From: Nitrospinota bacterium
GTDB lineage: Bacteria > Nitrospinota_A > UBA7883 > JACRLM01
Length of the DNA: 64,000 bases
Direction: 5' to 3'
Assembly (NCBI GenBank): GCA_016208975.1
Contig: JACQXA010000002.1
Location: 1 to 64,000 of the forward strand
Positions within the stretch are counted from its first letter, which is position 1. Each line of letters opens with the position of its first letter. This document shows, piece by piece, positions 52,728 through 62,203 of the stretch. The notes beneath the pieces are model-generated. The model had not been told where the DNA came from and searched no databases. It saw nothing but the letters and a program-made list of their open reading frames with translations. Both the position numbers and the translations under genes were made by a program.

Positions 52728-53723
52728 ATGACTGAACTTGCCATTTCCGCGGTTATCCCGGTTTATAACGAGGTGGAGTCGCTCCCTATCCTTGTCCAGC
52801 GGCTACTGCCCGCGCTAGCCGCCATCGGGCCTTATGAAGTTATATTCATAAACGATGGTAGCGACGACGGTAGCGCCGAAAAGCTGGACGGGATAAGCCG
52901 CGCCAACCCCGGCATGGTGAAGGTTATCCACCTCCGCGCCAATTGCGGGAAATCCCTGGCGTTGCAGGCCGGGTTCCGCGAGGCTAAGGGCCGTCTCACC
53001 CTCATGATGGACGCCGACTTGCAGGACCAGCCGGAGGAGATCCACAAGCTCATCCGCCATATGGATGAGAACCGGCTGGACGGCGTTACCGGCTGGAAAG
53101 CCACCCGGCACGACCCTATCGGCAAAACAGCGCCATCCCGGTTTTTCAACTGGGTCATGCGCCGGTTCTCGGGGCTGGAAATCCACGATTTCAACTGCGG
53201 GCTGAAAATATTCAAACGGGAATGCCTCCAGGACGTTTCCCTTTATGGCCAGCTTCACAGGTTCATACTTATCCTGGTGGCGAACATGGGGTTCCGCGTG
53301 GGCGAGGTTCCCGTGGAGCACGCCCCCAGGCAATTTGGATACTCCAAGTTCGGCGCGAAACGGATTTTTTCCGGCGCGGTGGACTTCCTTACGGTGTTCT
53401 TCATCACGCGCTATCTTCATTCCCCCCTCTATTTCTTCGGCTTTTACGGCGTGGCGCTGATTCTTGTTTCAATGGTCACCGGCGCGTACTTCATATTGAT
53501 GCACTTTTACTCGCTGGCCATGGGGCTTCCCCTGTGGCATCTGGCCAACCATCCGTTATGGATACTCTCGCCCATACTGTTTTTGCTGGGCGTCATCATG
53601 CTCTTCTTCGGGCTCATCGGCGAGCTTATCACCTACCACATGATGGGGGGCGCGCATCATCTCAAATTCATCGCGGGCAAAACCGGCTTCGCGGCCGAAA
53701 AAGATGACGCCCGCTCCAGCTAA
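52728..53723 (+). CDS. Family 2 glycosyltransferase, DPM1/GtrB-like with two C-terminal spans
   Basis: 331 residues. 'AISAVIPVYNEVESLPILVQRLLP', 'FINDGSDDGS', 'LMMDADLQDQPEEI', then 'GCGLKI'-like 'FNCGLKIFKRE' and 'HAPRQFGYSKFGAKR'. Two hydrophobic segments end the protein. This is the pattern of polyprenyl-phosphate glycosyltransferases. It is the first gene after element copy C and probably starts a new transcription unit. Confidence 0.9.
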   Translation: MTELAISAVIPVYNEVESLPILVQRLLPALAAIGPYEVIFINDGSDDGSAEKLDGISRANPGMVKVIHLRANCGKSLALQAGFREAKGRLTLMMDADLQDQPEEIHKLIRHMDENRLDGVTGWKATRHDPIGKTAPSRFFNWVMRRFSGLEIHDFNCGLKIFKRECLQDVSLYGQLHRFILILVANMGFRVGEVPVEHAPRQFGYSKFGAKRIFSGAVDFLTVFFITRYLHSPLYFFGFYGVALILVSMVTGAYFILMHFYSLAMGLPLWHLANHPLWILSPILFLLGVIMLFFGLIGELITYHMMGGAHHLKFIAGKTGFAAEKDDARSS

Positions 53724-53756
53724 CGGTTTATCAAGCTGTACCCCGGCCATATCCGG

Positions 53757-55442
53757 ATGAAAGACATAGAAGAGCAGATCGCCTATGTGGCGGGCTCCGT
53801 GAACCGTCTGCTTTCGCAGATGGATATGGAACCGCTGTCGCCCACATACGGGTGCATGCACCTTGCCTATTGGCGCGACAAAACCTCGGACGTGGCGGAC
53901 GCAAGAAGGCAGGAGGTAATGCTCCCGCTGGCAATGCTTTACCGGAACGAATACCCCGGCTCGCCCTGGCGCGGCGGCGAGCGGCTGAAAAACGCGGTCA
54001 TCGCGGCCATGGTCTTCTGGCGCAAAAGCCTTTATGCGGACGGGTCGCTGGACGAATGGTACAAAGGGGAACGGGCCTTCGCCGCCGCCGCCTTCACCAC
54101 CTTCGCCGTGGCCAAAACGCTGGAGGTGATGGGAACCGATTTGCCGGCGCATGTTATAAGAATCGCCCGTGAGGGGCTGGCTTCCACCGCCGGATGGCTC
54201 ACCCGCAGGAACGACCTGTTCAAGACGAACCATCAGGCGGTGGGCGTGGGGGCGCTGGCCTTCGCCGGGAAAATATTGGGAGACGATAAACTTGCCGCCG
54301 CCGCCAGAAAGAAGCTGGACTCCATAATAAAGGCCCAAACGGCGGAGGGATGGTTCCCCGAGGTGGGGCATATGGACCCGGGTTACACCTTCCTCACGGT
54401 GGAGTACGTGGCCATGGCCATGGACCTGTGGAACGATTGGTCAAACGTGGCGCCCTTTATAAAAGCTTACGATTTCGCCTGCGAATGGGTTCATCCGGAT
54501 TTACGGCTGGGGGACGAATACGGCGTATGCCACAACCCCTATGTATCAAGAATAGCCGCAATCCTCATGGCGCCCCATTCGGGCCGGGCGGCGTTCCTGC
54601 GCGAAAGGTTCACGGAAAAATCCGCCGGGTTTGACAGTTACAAAAACACGCTGGGGGACGAGCTTAGGCTGTCCCGCTGGGCTTTCCAGCCGTTATTGGC
54701 CTATGAATACGCGCGCAACCCGCAATCGGGCTTTGAAAAGACCCCGGAAACATTGCCGCTGTTCGCCCCATCGGGAAAACGCGGGTTTTACCAGTCCGCC
54801 AAAACAGGCTGGTTCTCCGGCAAAAATTACACCGCCGTGTTTGCGCCCGCCGCCGGGGGGCTGGTAAGGATATTCAACTCCGCCAACGGTTATTGCGTGG
54901 CCGATTACGGATACGCTTTGCGCCTCCCCGCAGGCGACGCCACCAATATCACTTATAACCGGAACCTGCCGCTGATCGAAGGCTCCAGCAAGATGATGAC
55001 GGAGGCGCCCATAAGCGTTGTGAAGAAATTCATGCCGTCGTTCATCTCGCGGGTGGGTTTAAGGCTGGCCTGCTCCACGGCCATAGGCTCGCGGCTGGCC
55101 AGGATGGGCATAGACGTGGTGCGCAAGAGAAAAGGGAGCGCGCTGAACCAGTCGTCGGTGAACCTGGCGGCGGGGGAGGGGGGAATGGTACTCCGGCGGA
55201 AAGTTACGCTGGGGGAGACCTCCATCACCGTGGAGGACGAGCTGGCGTTCAACGAGGCTGTCCCAACCGGGGCCATCATGTTCTACCTGTCGTCCGGCAA
55301 TGGCGGGATTACGTTAAAACCTGTCACGGATTTGGCCGATATCCCTCTGGATTCCGTTGCGCGGCGCATAGAGTTCACCAAAAGATACGAGATAGTGGAA
55401 GACACCATCATCTCGACCATCACCGTATCCAACCTTGCGTAA
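53757..55442 (+). CDS. Alpha/alpha-toroid plus beta-domain protein, heparinase II/III- or lyase-like
   Basis: 561 residues with no signal peptide or membrane span. The N-terminal 330 residues are helical repeats ('WRGGERLKNAVIAAMVFWRKSLYADGSLDEWYKGERAFAAAAF', 'KTNHQAVGVGALAFAGKIL', 'GWFPEVGHMDPGYTFLTVEYVAM'). The C-terminal 230 are beta-rich ('YTAVFAPAAGGLVRIFNS', 'VLRRKVTLGETSITVEDEL'). This two-part build is that of heparinase II/III and related lyases. In a biosynthetic locus and apparently cytoplasmic, it might edit or epimerise uronate-containing glycans. It is followed by AsnB copy 3. Confidence 0.7.
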   Translation: MKDIEEQIAYVAGSVNRLLSQMDMEPLSPTYGCMHLAYWRDKTSDVADARRQEVMLPLAMLYRNEYPGSPWRGGERLKNAVIAAMVFWRKSLYADGSLDEWYKGERAFAAAAFTTFAVAKTLEVMGTDLPAHVIRIAREGLASTAGWLTRRNDLFKTNHQAVGVGALAFAGKILGDDKLAAAARKKLDSIIKAQTAEGWFPEVGHMDPGYTFLTVEYVAMAMDLWNDWSNVAPFIKAYDFACEWVHPDLRLGDEYGVCHNPYVSRIAAILMAPHSGRAAFLRERFTEKSAGFDSYKNTLGDELRLSRWAFQPLLAYEYARNPQSGFEKTPETLPLFAPSGKRGFYQSAKTGWFSGKNYTAVFAPAAGGLVRIFNSANGYCVADYGYALRLPAGDATNITYNRNLPLIEGSSKMMTEAPISVVKKFMPSFISRVGLRLACSTAIGSRLARMGIDVVRKRKGSALNQSSVNLAAGEGGMVLRRKVTLGETSITVEDELAFNEAVPTGAIMFYLSSGNGGITLKPVTDLADIPLDSVARRIEFTKRYEIVEDTIISTITVSNLA

Positions 55443-55454
55443 GAGTCTCTTGAG

Positions 55455-57371
55455 ATGTGCGGCGTAACGGCCCTGATTAGCCAGGACGAGGCGGACCATT
55501 CCCTTTTCGCCCAAGCCACCGACCTGCTGGCCCATCGCGGGCCGGACAGCCGTGGGGTAAAACGGGACGGCCCCGTGGCGCTGGGCCACCGCCGCCTGGC
55601 GATAATAGACCTGTCGCCCGCCGGGGCCCAGCCCATGACCAACGAGACCGGCGACGTTTGGCTTGTGTGCAACGGCGAGATATACAATTACGTGGATCTA
55701 AACCGCCAGCTTAAATCCCGGGGCCACGTCTTCCGCTCCCACAGCGACAGCGAAACGCTGATCCATCTATATGAAGAATACGGCGAAAGCTTCCTGGAGC
55801 ATGTAAACGGCATGTTCGCCTTCGCGCTGTGGGACGGGCGGCGGAAGAAACTTATCGCCGCCGTGGACAGGTTCGGAAAAAAGCCGCTGTATTACGCCGG
55901 GGCGGGCGAAAAACTCGCCATGGCCTCGGAGCTTAAATCCCTGCTCCTGTTTCCCTGGGTGGGAAGGGACATAGACCCCAACGCGGTGGACCGGTATCTA
56001 TCCTTAAGATACGTCCCGGCTCCAATGACCATTCTCAAGTCGGCCAAAAAGCTGGAGCCGGCCACAATGCTGGTTTGGGAGGGGGAGAAGGTTTCGATAC
56101 GCCGTTACTGGAATCCCGCCAAACCCGGCCCCATAGCCTATGACAGCGAGACCGTGGACCGTTTCGAATCCCTTTTCTCCGACGCGGTGAAAATAAGGCT
56201 TCAAAGCGACGTGCCGCTAGGAGTTTATTTGAGCGGAGGGGTGGATTCCGCCGCCGTGGCGGGCATGATGAGGCGGCTATCCGAGGGCCGCCGCATATCA
56301 TATACCCTAAGCGTGGACTATAAATATGACGAGCGGGAACGGGCGCAAAAGATAGCCGGGCATTTGGGGTTCGAGTTCAACCCCGTAACGGTGGACTCGG
56401 CCGATTTTGACCTCCTGCCGGAAATCGCTTATCACCTGGACGAGCCCTTCGGCGACATGCTCTGTCTGCCATCGTATTTGCTGGCGCGGGAGGCCAAACG
56501 CAAGCTTACGGTGGTTCTTACAGGCGACGGGGCCGACGAGATTTTAAACGGTTATTTCCATCAGCGGCTGATGGAGAAACGCCGCAGGATGGGTTTTCTC
56601 CTAAACGCGCCGTTCATGGGCTCCGCGCTTTCAAGCGCCATAAACGCCGCTCCTCTTGCGGTTTTGAACTACTTTTTCGATTACCCGGACCGCATAGGCC
56701 AGCGTGAAAGGCTCAAAATATCCCACATGCTTGAAGGTTGCGGAAGTTTCGGCGGGTTTTACGAGGGCATAACCTCCTGCTTCACCGCCCAGGACAAGAA
56801 AAACGCCCTCACCGGTTCTTTCCGCAAATCCGTTTCCGCCGCTCCCTGGAGCGAGGAGATAGAGCGGGAATGGGCGGGCATAGACGGGTTCTCTTTTTAT
56901 TCCGCCTTGAGTGTGCTAGATTTGAAATATTGGATTCCGTTCAGCGTGGTGTACCGTTTGGACAAGCTGAACATGGCCCACGCGGTGGAAACCAGAAGCC
57001 CTTTCCTGGATTACCGGGTCGTCGAAATGGCGTTGAGCCTGGAAGACGCGGGGAAAATCCACGGGAAGCGGAACAAGGTCATTCTCCGCAAGCTCATAGA
57101 ACGGCTTTACCCGCCGGAGCTGAGGGAAAAGGGCAAACAGGCGTTTTACATGCCTGTCACCGGCGAGAACAGGAAACGGTTCAGGAACTGGGCCGCTACC
57201 CTGCTGGACAGGAAACGGATGGAGCAACGCGGCCTCTTCAGGCCGTTATATATAGAAGGGCTTTTTACGGCTTACGATAGCGGTAGCATGCTGGCCACAC
57301 GGCAGTTGACGGCTTTGGCCATGCTGGAGCTGTGGTTTGACAAGTTCGCCGCGACGGGCCGCCAGCCTTAA
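55455..57371 (+). CDS. asnB: Glutamine-hydrolysing asparagine synthase-like amidotransferase (copy 3)
   Basis: 638 residues. Cys2 in MCGVTA (an unusual third-to-sixth residue set, compared with MCGIAG), 'HRGPDSRG', 'LGHRRLAIIDLSPAG', 'LGVYLSGGVDSAAVAG' and 'LTGDGADEILNGYFHQRL'. Both domains look functional. It is the most divergent of the four copies in the C-terminal third. It follows the toroid/lyase-like gene by 12 bases and precedes a B12-type radical SAM protein. A sugar-carboxyl amidation role is inferred. Confidence 0.9.
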   Translation: MCGVTALISQDEADHSLFAQATDLLAHRGPDSRGVKRDGPVALGHRRLAIIDLSPAGAQPMTNETGDVWLVCNGEIYNYVDLNRQLKSRGHVFRSHSDSETLIHLYEEYGESFLEHVNGMFAFALWDGRRKKLIAAVDRFGKKPLYYAGAGEKLAMASELKSLLLFPWVGRDIDPNAVDRYLSLRYVPAPMTILKSAKKLEPATMLVWEGEKVSIRRYWNPAKPGPIAYDSETVDRFESLFSDAVKIRLQSDVPLGVYLSGGVDSAAVAGMMRRLSEGRRISYTLSVDYKYDERERAQKIAGHLGFEFNPVTVDSADFDLLPEIAYHLDEPFGDMLCLPSYLLAREAKRKLTVVLTGDGADEILNGYFHQRLMEKRRRMGFLLNAPFMGSALSSAINAAPLAVLNYFFDYPDRIGQRERLKISHMLEGCGSFGGFYEGITSCFTAQDKKNALTGSFRKSVSAAPWSEEIEREWAGIDGFSFYSALSVLDLKYWIPFSVVYRLDKLNMAHAVETRSPFLDYRVVEMALSLEDAGKIHGKRNKVILRKLIERLYPPELREKGKQAFYMPVTGENRKRFRNWAATLLDRKRMEQRGLFRPLYIEGLFTAYDSGSMLATRQLTALAMLELWFDKFAATGRQP

Positions 57372-57390
57372 AAACCTTGCAGTGTAAATC

Positions 57391-58920
57391 ATGATTGACG
57401 CGCTTCTCATATATCCCAAACTCGGGAGCATGGACAGCATGGTGGTGGACCTGCCGCTTTCCATCATCTATGCCGCCGCCGAAAGCTTAAAGCGCGGTTA
57501 CAGGGTGGAAGCGGTGGACCTGCGGGCAGAGCAGGAAGACTGGCGCGTCACTATCCGCCAGAAATTGAAGGAAGGGGTGCGCCTGGCCGGTATTTCGGTC
57601 ATGACCGGTAGCCCGCTGATAAACTCCCGCGAAATATCCGAGTTCATCAAAAGCGAAAGCCCGCAAACGAAGATAGTATGGGGCGGGCCGCACCCCACGA
57701 TTTTGCCGGAAACCGTGGAAGAGCCTTACATTGATTTTCTGATAAGGGGTTACGGCTCAAAACCCCTGGCGGAGCTTATTGGAAAGCTGAGAGACGGCGA
57801 GGACGTTTCGGGAATAGACGGTTTATCGTACAAGATGGACGGCAAGGCCCTCCACAACCCCAGGGTCAAAGAGTTCGAGATACTCCATTACAGCGACATT
57901 CCCTACGACCTGATAGACGTGAACGCCGCCAAGTATATCCGGACCTACAACGGCGCCCGGAACTTCCCGATTTTCACCAGCATCGGGTGCCCATATCAAT
58001 GCTCCTTCTGCGTCCACCCGGCCATCTACAAGGAAATTAACGGGCCCAAATGGCTGGCGCTGGAGGAGGACGAGATATTGGGCCACATCCAGCACGTCAT
58101 GGCCCGCTACAACGTGAACCACATCGTGTTCATAGACGACACCAGCTTCCCGAAACTGTCGCGCATGAAAGAGCTGTTCACCCGGATAATCGAGAAGGGG
58201 CTCAACATTACCATGGAGTTCCGGGGCGCCAGGATAAACGAGATACAGAAGATGGACGACGAGTTCCTCAACCTCCTCGTCAAAGCCGGGGGCAGGCTGA
58301 TGATGGTGGGGGTGGAGTCCGGAAGCGACCGGGTGCTGAAAGGTTTCCAGAAGGGAATCACCCGGGAGCAGATATTGAACGCCAACCGGAAACTGGCGCG
58401 GTTCCCGCAATTGACGGCTTACTATAACTTCATCTACGGCACGCCCGGCGAAACTTACGAAGACCTGCTGGAGACCAAAGACCTGGTGTTGACCATATTA
58501 AAAGAGAACCCCAACGCCTATTTCGGGTTCGGAGGCGACTGGAAGCCCATACCCGGCACCAAAACGCTGGAAGTGGCGGAGAAGGATTACGCTTTCAAAG
58601 GCCCCAAAACGCTGGACGACTGGATACAGATAGACTCCTCCGACGCGGAGGAAAAGATAACGCATCCATGGTACACCCCCGAGCACAACAATCTCATAAA
58701 GCTCATGCAGGTGGCCTCTTTCGTTATAGACGACAAGATCATCAAGGAGTCGCGGGGGAATAACAACATGTTCTTCCGCCTGCTCCGGCTGATGTCCCGG
58801 GTTTATAAACCCGTCGCCATGTTCCGCCTCAAGTTCAACGTCCACCAGTTTATGGTGGAGTACGAGCTGTGGCGGATGATGGTGAAAATAATGCCCCGGT
58901 TAAGGGCGGCGTTGAGCTGA
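57391..58920 (+). CDS. B12-binding-domain radical SAM protein
   Basis: 509 residues. Cobalamin-binding-like N-terminus ('LAGISVMTGSPLINSREIS', 'IVWGGPHPTILPETV', 'DFLIRGYGSKPLAEL'), then the radical SAM cluster CPYQCSFC in 'TSIGCPYQCSFCVHPAIY', and 'VGVESGSDRVLKGFQKG' plus 'FIYGTPGETYEDLL'. It shares this layout with 46290-47756. A second radical SAM gene follows 2 bases later. Possible C-methylation or rearrangement of a sugar or lipid carrier; unproven. Confidence 0.87.
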   Translation: MIDALLIYPKLGSMDSMVVDLPLSIIYAAAESLKRGYRVEAVDLRAEQEDWRVTIRQKLKEGVRLAGISVMTGSPLINSREISEFIKSESPQTKIVWGGPHPTILPETVEEPYIDFLIRGYGSKPLAELIGKLRDGEDVSGIDGLSYKMDGKALHNPRVKEFEILHYSDIPYDLIDVNAAKYIRTYNGARNFPIFTSIGCPYQCSFCVHPAIYKEINGPKWLALEEDEILGHIQHVMARYNVNHIVFIDDTSFPKLSRMKELFTRIIEKGLNITMEFRGARINEIQKMDDEFLNLLVKAGGRLMMVGVESGSDRVLKGFQKGITREQILNANRKLARFPQLTAYYNFIYGTPGETYEDLLETKDLVLTILKENPNAYFGFGGDWKPIPGTKTLEVAEKDYAFKGPKTLDDWIQIDSSDAEEKITHPWYTPEHNNLIKLMQVASFVIDDKIIKESRGNNNMFFRLLRLMSRVYKPVAMFRLKFNVHQFMVEYELWRMMVKIMPRLRAALS

Positions 58921-58922
58921 AA

Positions 58923-60047
58923 ATGGCCGGCAAAGGATTGGCCGAGTCCGCCAGGGTTTGGGCCAATGTGTACAGGCGCATACGCTTCTTCAAGAAGATG
59001 TATCCATTATCCGCCATAGTAAAAGACCTGTTCCTTTTCCCGGTGGATTATTTCATGGACGGCAAGGATGTCCACGCCGTCCGCAACATCACTTTCGCCA
59101 TAACCCACGTGTGCAACATCCGTTGCGAGATGTGCTATTTCCACCTGGAACTGGGCAACAAGCGGTCGTTGCCTCTGGAGTCATACTCCCGCGTGATAGA
59201 CGCCGCCGTCTCCAGCAGGCCGTGCGTCATCCTTTCCGGCGGCGAGCCGTTCGCCCACCCGGATATCCTGAAAATGGTGGAATACGCCAAGGGGAAGGGC
59301 CTGCCGGTGCAGATTTTCACCAACGGCACGCTGGTCACGCCGGAAAAGGCCGACAGGCTGGTGGAACTGGGGCTGGATTACATAGACTTCACCCTGTTGG
59401 GTGACGAGACCACCCATCCGCTGGTGGCCCACGCGCCCAAAAGCTACGAGATGCTCAAAAAGAACCTGGAGTATTTCGCCAGAAACCGTGGCGCAACCAA
59501 GATAATACTGAACTACACCATAACCCCCCGTTCCCTGCAAAGCATAGACCACGCTTTAAAGCTTGCCAACGAGCTTTCGCTGGACGGCATAAGGTTCCAG
59601 CACTATAACTTCCTGCTTGCCGGGGAGATGACCGCGCAGGAGCGGGCCATGCAAAACCTTTTCGGCGTGGAGTCGGGCGTGAACGAGATAGAAGGGGAGG
59701 AAGAGCTGGCTGGCGCCGCGGAATTCATCCGCGGATTCATGCGGCGGCTTAATGCCGGGGCGCCCCGGATGCCGGTCCAGTGGGCGCCCACGCTTACCGA
59801 AGCGGAGTTGGACAACTGGTATTCCAAAGATAAATACACGACAGCGCGCAAATGCCTGTACCCGTGGCGGGGCATTCTGGTGGACGCCGACGCCAGGGTT
59901 TATCCATGCTCGAAAATATATCTTGAGCTGGGCTCGCTGGACGACAAAGATCTTTTCGACATCTGGAACAGCGACCGTATGAAACTGTTCCGGGGGCATC
60001 TGAAAAACGGCGGTTACCCCGCCTGCTCCCGCTGTTGCAAGCTATGA
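58923..60047 (+). CDS. Radical SAM/SPASM-domain protein
   Basis: 374 residues from ATG 58923, 2 bases after the preceding stop; an earlier in-frame ATG at 58869 lies inside the previous gene. The cluster motif CNIRCEMC is in 'THVCNIRCEMCYF', then 'CVILSGGEPFAHPDILKMV'. C-terminal 'CLYPWRGILVDADARVYPCSK' and 'YPACSRCCKL' give the extra cysteines of a SPASM/twitch domain for auxiliary iron-sulfur clusters. Overlap ATGA with the methyltransferase gene. Reaction unknown; sugar dehydrogenation or dehydration are precedents for the superfamily. Confidence 0.87.
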   Translation: MAGKGLAESARVWANVYRRIRFFKKMYPLSAIVKDLFLFPVDYFMDGKDVHAVRNITFAITHVCNIRCEMCYFHLELGNKRSLPLESYSRVIDAAVSSRPCVILSGGEPFAHPDILKMVEYAKGKGLPVQIFTNGTLVTPEKADRLVELGLDYIDFTLLGDETTHPLVAHAPKSYEMLKKNLEYFARNRGATKIILNYTITPRSLQSIDHALKLANELSLDGIRFQHYNFLLAGEMTAQERAMQNLFGVESGVNEIEGEEELAGAAEFIRGFMRRLNAGAPRMPVQWAPTLTEAELDNWYSKDKYTTARKCLYPWRGILVDADARVYPCSKIYLELGSLDDKDLFDIWNSDRMKLFRGHLKNGGYPACSRCCKL

Positions 60048-60808
60048 CCCAACAGGCCCATCCTTTACGCTATTCGGTCCACACCCGGCTCCGCCAGTTC
60101 CACCTGGGCCAGCTGATGCCCAAAGGGGGCGGCAGGCTGTTGGACGTGGGATGCGGCGTGGGCTATATGATGAGAGCCTTGGGGAACGGGTACGAATGCG
60201 TTGGGCTGGAGTATGATTTCGAGGCGCTAAAATCGAACCGGGAGAACGGCCTGCCAAACATGGCCCGGGCCAGCGCCGGGGAGATACCGTTCAAGACCGC
60301 TTCGTTTGATGTAGTGGTCTGCTCGGAATTGCTGGAGCACATGCCGGGGGACGAAGACGGAAAAGTTCTTTCGGAAATAGGCCGAGTCACCAAACCCGGC
60401 GGCAGGGTATTCATAACAGTGCCCGCGCTGGAAGGGCTCCGCGCCACAACCCCGTTGCGCAACCTTGGCCACGACATCCCCGGCTCAGGCGAGTATCACC
60501 ACAAAATCGGATACTCATGGGACCAGATGAACCGGCTCATAGCGGATACCGGGGTCTTCCGGGTGGTGAACCGGCGGTATTCAATGGTTATCCTGTCCGA
60601 GCTTTTCATGGACCTTCTCAAGCTTGTTTACCTGAAGAAGAACAAGATGAAAGAACAGTCGGACCTGATGAAAATGAACGACTCGCCGCTGTTTAAAATA
60701 TACAGGCTGGCGTTCCCCTTCCTGCACGCGGTTTTCGTGGCCGAGGATTTTATAGCCAGCCCGGCATTAAAAGGCCATATACTTGTGGTCGAGGTCGAAA
60801 GGGTATAA
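60044..60808 (+). CDS. Class I SAM-dependent methyltransferase
   Basis: 254 residues from ATG 60044, whose ATGA overlaps the radical SAM stop; TTG 60035 is less likely. SAM site 'LLDVGCGVGYMMRALGNGYECVGLEYD', then 'IPFKTASFDVVVCSELLEHMPGDEDGKVLSEIGRVTKPGGRVFITVPA'. Coupled with the two radical SAM genes. The substrate is probably a glycan or lipid-linked sugar; not determined. Confidence 0.87.
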   Translation: MTQQAHPLRYSVHTRLRQFHLGQLMPKGGGRLLDVGCGVGYMMRALGNGYECVGLEYDFEALKSNRENGLPNMARASAGEIPFKTASFDVVVCSELLEHMPGDEDGKVLSEIGRVTKPGGRVFITVPALEGLRATTPLRNLGHDIPGSGEYHHKIGYSWDQMNRLIADTGVFRVVNRRYSMVILSELFMDLLKLVYLKKNKMKEQSDLMKMNDSPLFKIYRLAFPFLHAVFVAEDFIASPALKGHILVVEVERV

Positions 60809-60825
60809 GCCTTAAGGGCGCCGGA

Positions 60826-61374
60826 ATGAGCGATTTCCTGAAAGTAATCTTTAAAAACTACTCTATTAAAGACGCCCTGCGCGCCGAACTGGAGGAGGAC
60901 ATCGGTTTCCTCGTGCGCTCCATCCCGGGCGTGTTCGGGTTCCTTCTCCGCTACGCATGTTACAAAATGCTCTTCGGCAGGATAGGTTCCACCCCGTACA
61001 TTTATCCCGGCGTCCGGTTCGTGTTCATGAAAAACATCCAGCTGGGCAAAGGCGTGCTGATAAATTCCAATACCTACGTTTATGGCAAGGGGGGGCTGGA
61101 AATAGGCGATAAAACGCTGATCTCGCCCAACTGCTCCATCGTGGCGGGGGACCATAACATGTCGCTTGCGGCGCCGATAATCGAACAGGCCTCCAAGGCG
61201 GATAAAATCGTTATCGGCAAGAATTGCTGGATCGGCGCCAATTGCGTGGTGGTGGGAGGGGTTACCATAGCGGACGGATCCGTCATAGGCGCTGGGGCCG
61301 TGGTCACCAAAGACACGGAGCCGTATTCCATCAACGTGGGCGTCCCCGCGAAGAAAATCGGCGAAAGAAAATAG
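60826..61374 (+). CDS. Hexapeptide-repeat O-acetyltransferase
   Basis: 182 residues. Left-handed beta-helix repeats such as IQLGKG, LEIGDK, IVIGKN, CWIGAN, VTIADG and VIGAG, and the WcaF/WbbJ-type C-terminus 'INVGVPAKKIGERK'. 'VAGDHNMS' carries the expected catalytic histidine. The N-terminal 50 residues are hydrophobic-amphipathic. Likely O- or N-acetylation of a sugar unit. Confidence 0.88.
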   Translation: MSDFLKVIFKNYSIKDALRAELEEDIGFLVRSIPGVFGFLLRYACYKMLFGRIGSTPYIYPGVRFVFMKNIQLGKGVLINSNTYVYGKGGLEIGDKTLISPNCSIVAGDHNMSLAAPIIEQASKADKIVIGKNCWIGANCVVVGGVTIADGSVIGAGAVVTKDTEPYSINVGVPAKKIGERK

Positions 61375-61385
61375 ACTTCCCTTCC

Positions 61386-62192
61386 ATGCCATTATCACTT
61401 CTCCGCGACCTGGCCGATAAGCTCCTTCGCCTGCCGGAACTTAAAGGGTTTGAGGGAAAAGATTTCGACAGCGCCCGCGCGGCGGAAATAGAGCGCCAGG
61501 TGCTTCGGAAAAAACCGGCTCTGGCCACCCTCTACAACGAGTATTGCCGCCCTTTTGTGGAATCGGCCAATCGCGCCGGGCCTGGAGCGACAATGGTGGA
61601 AATCGGCAGTGGCACAAGCCCTTTGAAGGATAAAGTTCCGGGCCTCATCACCAGCGACGTGACGCAGGTGGGCTGGCTGGACCTTTCGATGTCCGCGTTT
61701 GAAATGCCCTTCAAGTCTTCCTCGGTGGACCGGCTGTTCCTGATGTTCGTCTGTCACCATCTGGGCCGGTTCGAGGATTTTCTAAACGAGGCCCGGCGTG
61801 TGTTAAAACCCGGTGGTGAAATGGTGATAGTGGATCCTGCCATAACGCCATTCTCGAAGCTGTATTACAAAATCCACGTGGATAAGATGGACGTTACCGC
61901 CAAAGAATGGGGTTTTGAAGGCGATGGCAGGCTCACCGACAGCAACATAGCCCTGGCGTGGATGGCCTTTTTCCGGGACCGGGAAAAGTTCCAGCGGATG
62001 TACCCTGAATTCAAAATAGAAAAAGTGGAATACAACACCTGCCTTTCGTTCCTGCTCACCGGCGGGTTCAGGATCCGCCAGCTTCTGCCAACCTTCGCCA
62101 TCAACGGCCTGTTCGCGCTGGAGAACTGGATTATCCGGAACGTCACCAGCAAGATAGCGGTGACCATGGCCGTAACTGTTAAAAGGGTGTGA
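61386..62192 (+). CDS. Class I SAM-dependent methyltransferase
   Basis: 268 residues from ATG 61386; the longer frame from 61224 runs inside the acetyltransferase. SAM site 'TMVEIGSGTSPLKDKVPGLITSDVTQVGWLDLSMSAFEMPFKSSSVDRLF', 'FVCHHLGRFEDFLNEARRVLKPGGEMVIVDP'. The degenerate SAM loop (EIGSG) and long C-terminal region resemble the methyltransferases that accompany glycan loci. Followed 11 bases later by AsnB copy 4. Confidence 0.83.
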   Translation: MPLSLLRDLADKLLRLPELKGFEGKDFDSARAAEIERQVLRKKPALATLYNEYCRPFVESANRAGPGATMVEIGSGTSPLKDKVPGLITSDVTQVGWLDLSMSAFEMPFKSSSVDRLFLMFVCHHLGRFEDFLNEARRVLKPGGEMVIVDPAITPFSKLYYKIHVDKMDVTAKEWGFEGDGRLTDSNIALAWMAFFRDREKFQRMYPEFKIEKVEYNTCLSFLLTGGFRIRQLLPTFAINGLFALENWIIRNVTSKIAVTMAVTVKRV

Positions 62193-62203
62193 TGTTTCAA
62201 TAA

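Noticed and set aside
61224-61385. N-terminal extension of the methyltransferase from 61224.
   Set aside because: It runs inside the acetyltransferase gene in another frame and translates to an Arg/Gly-rich sequence without homology features; ATG 61386 starts the real protein.
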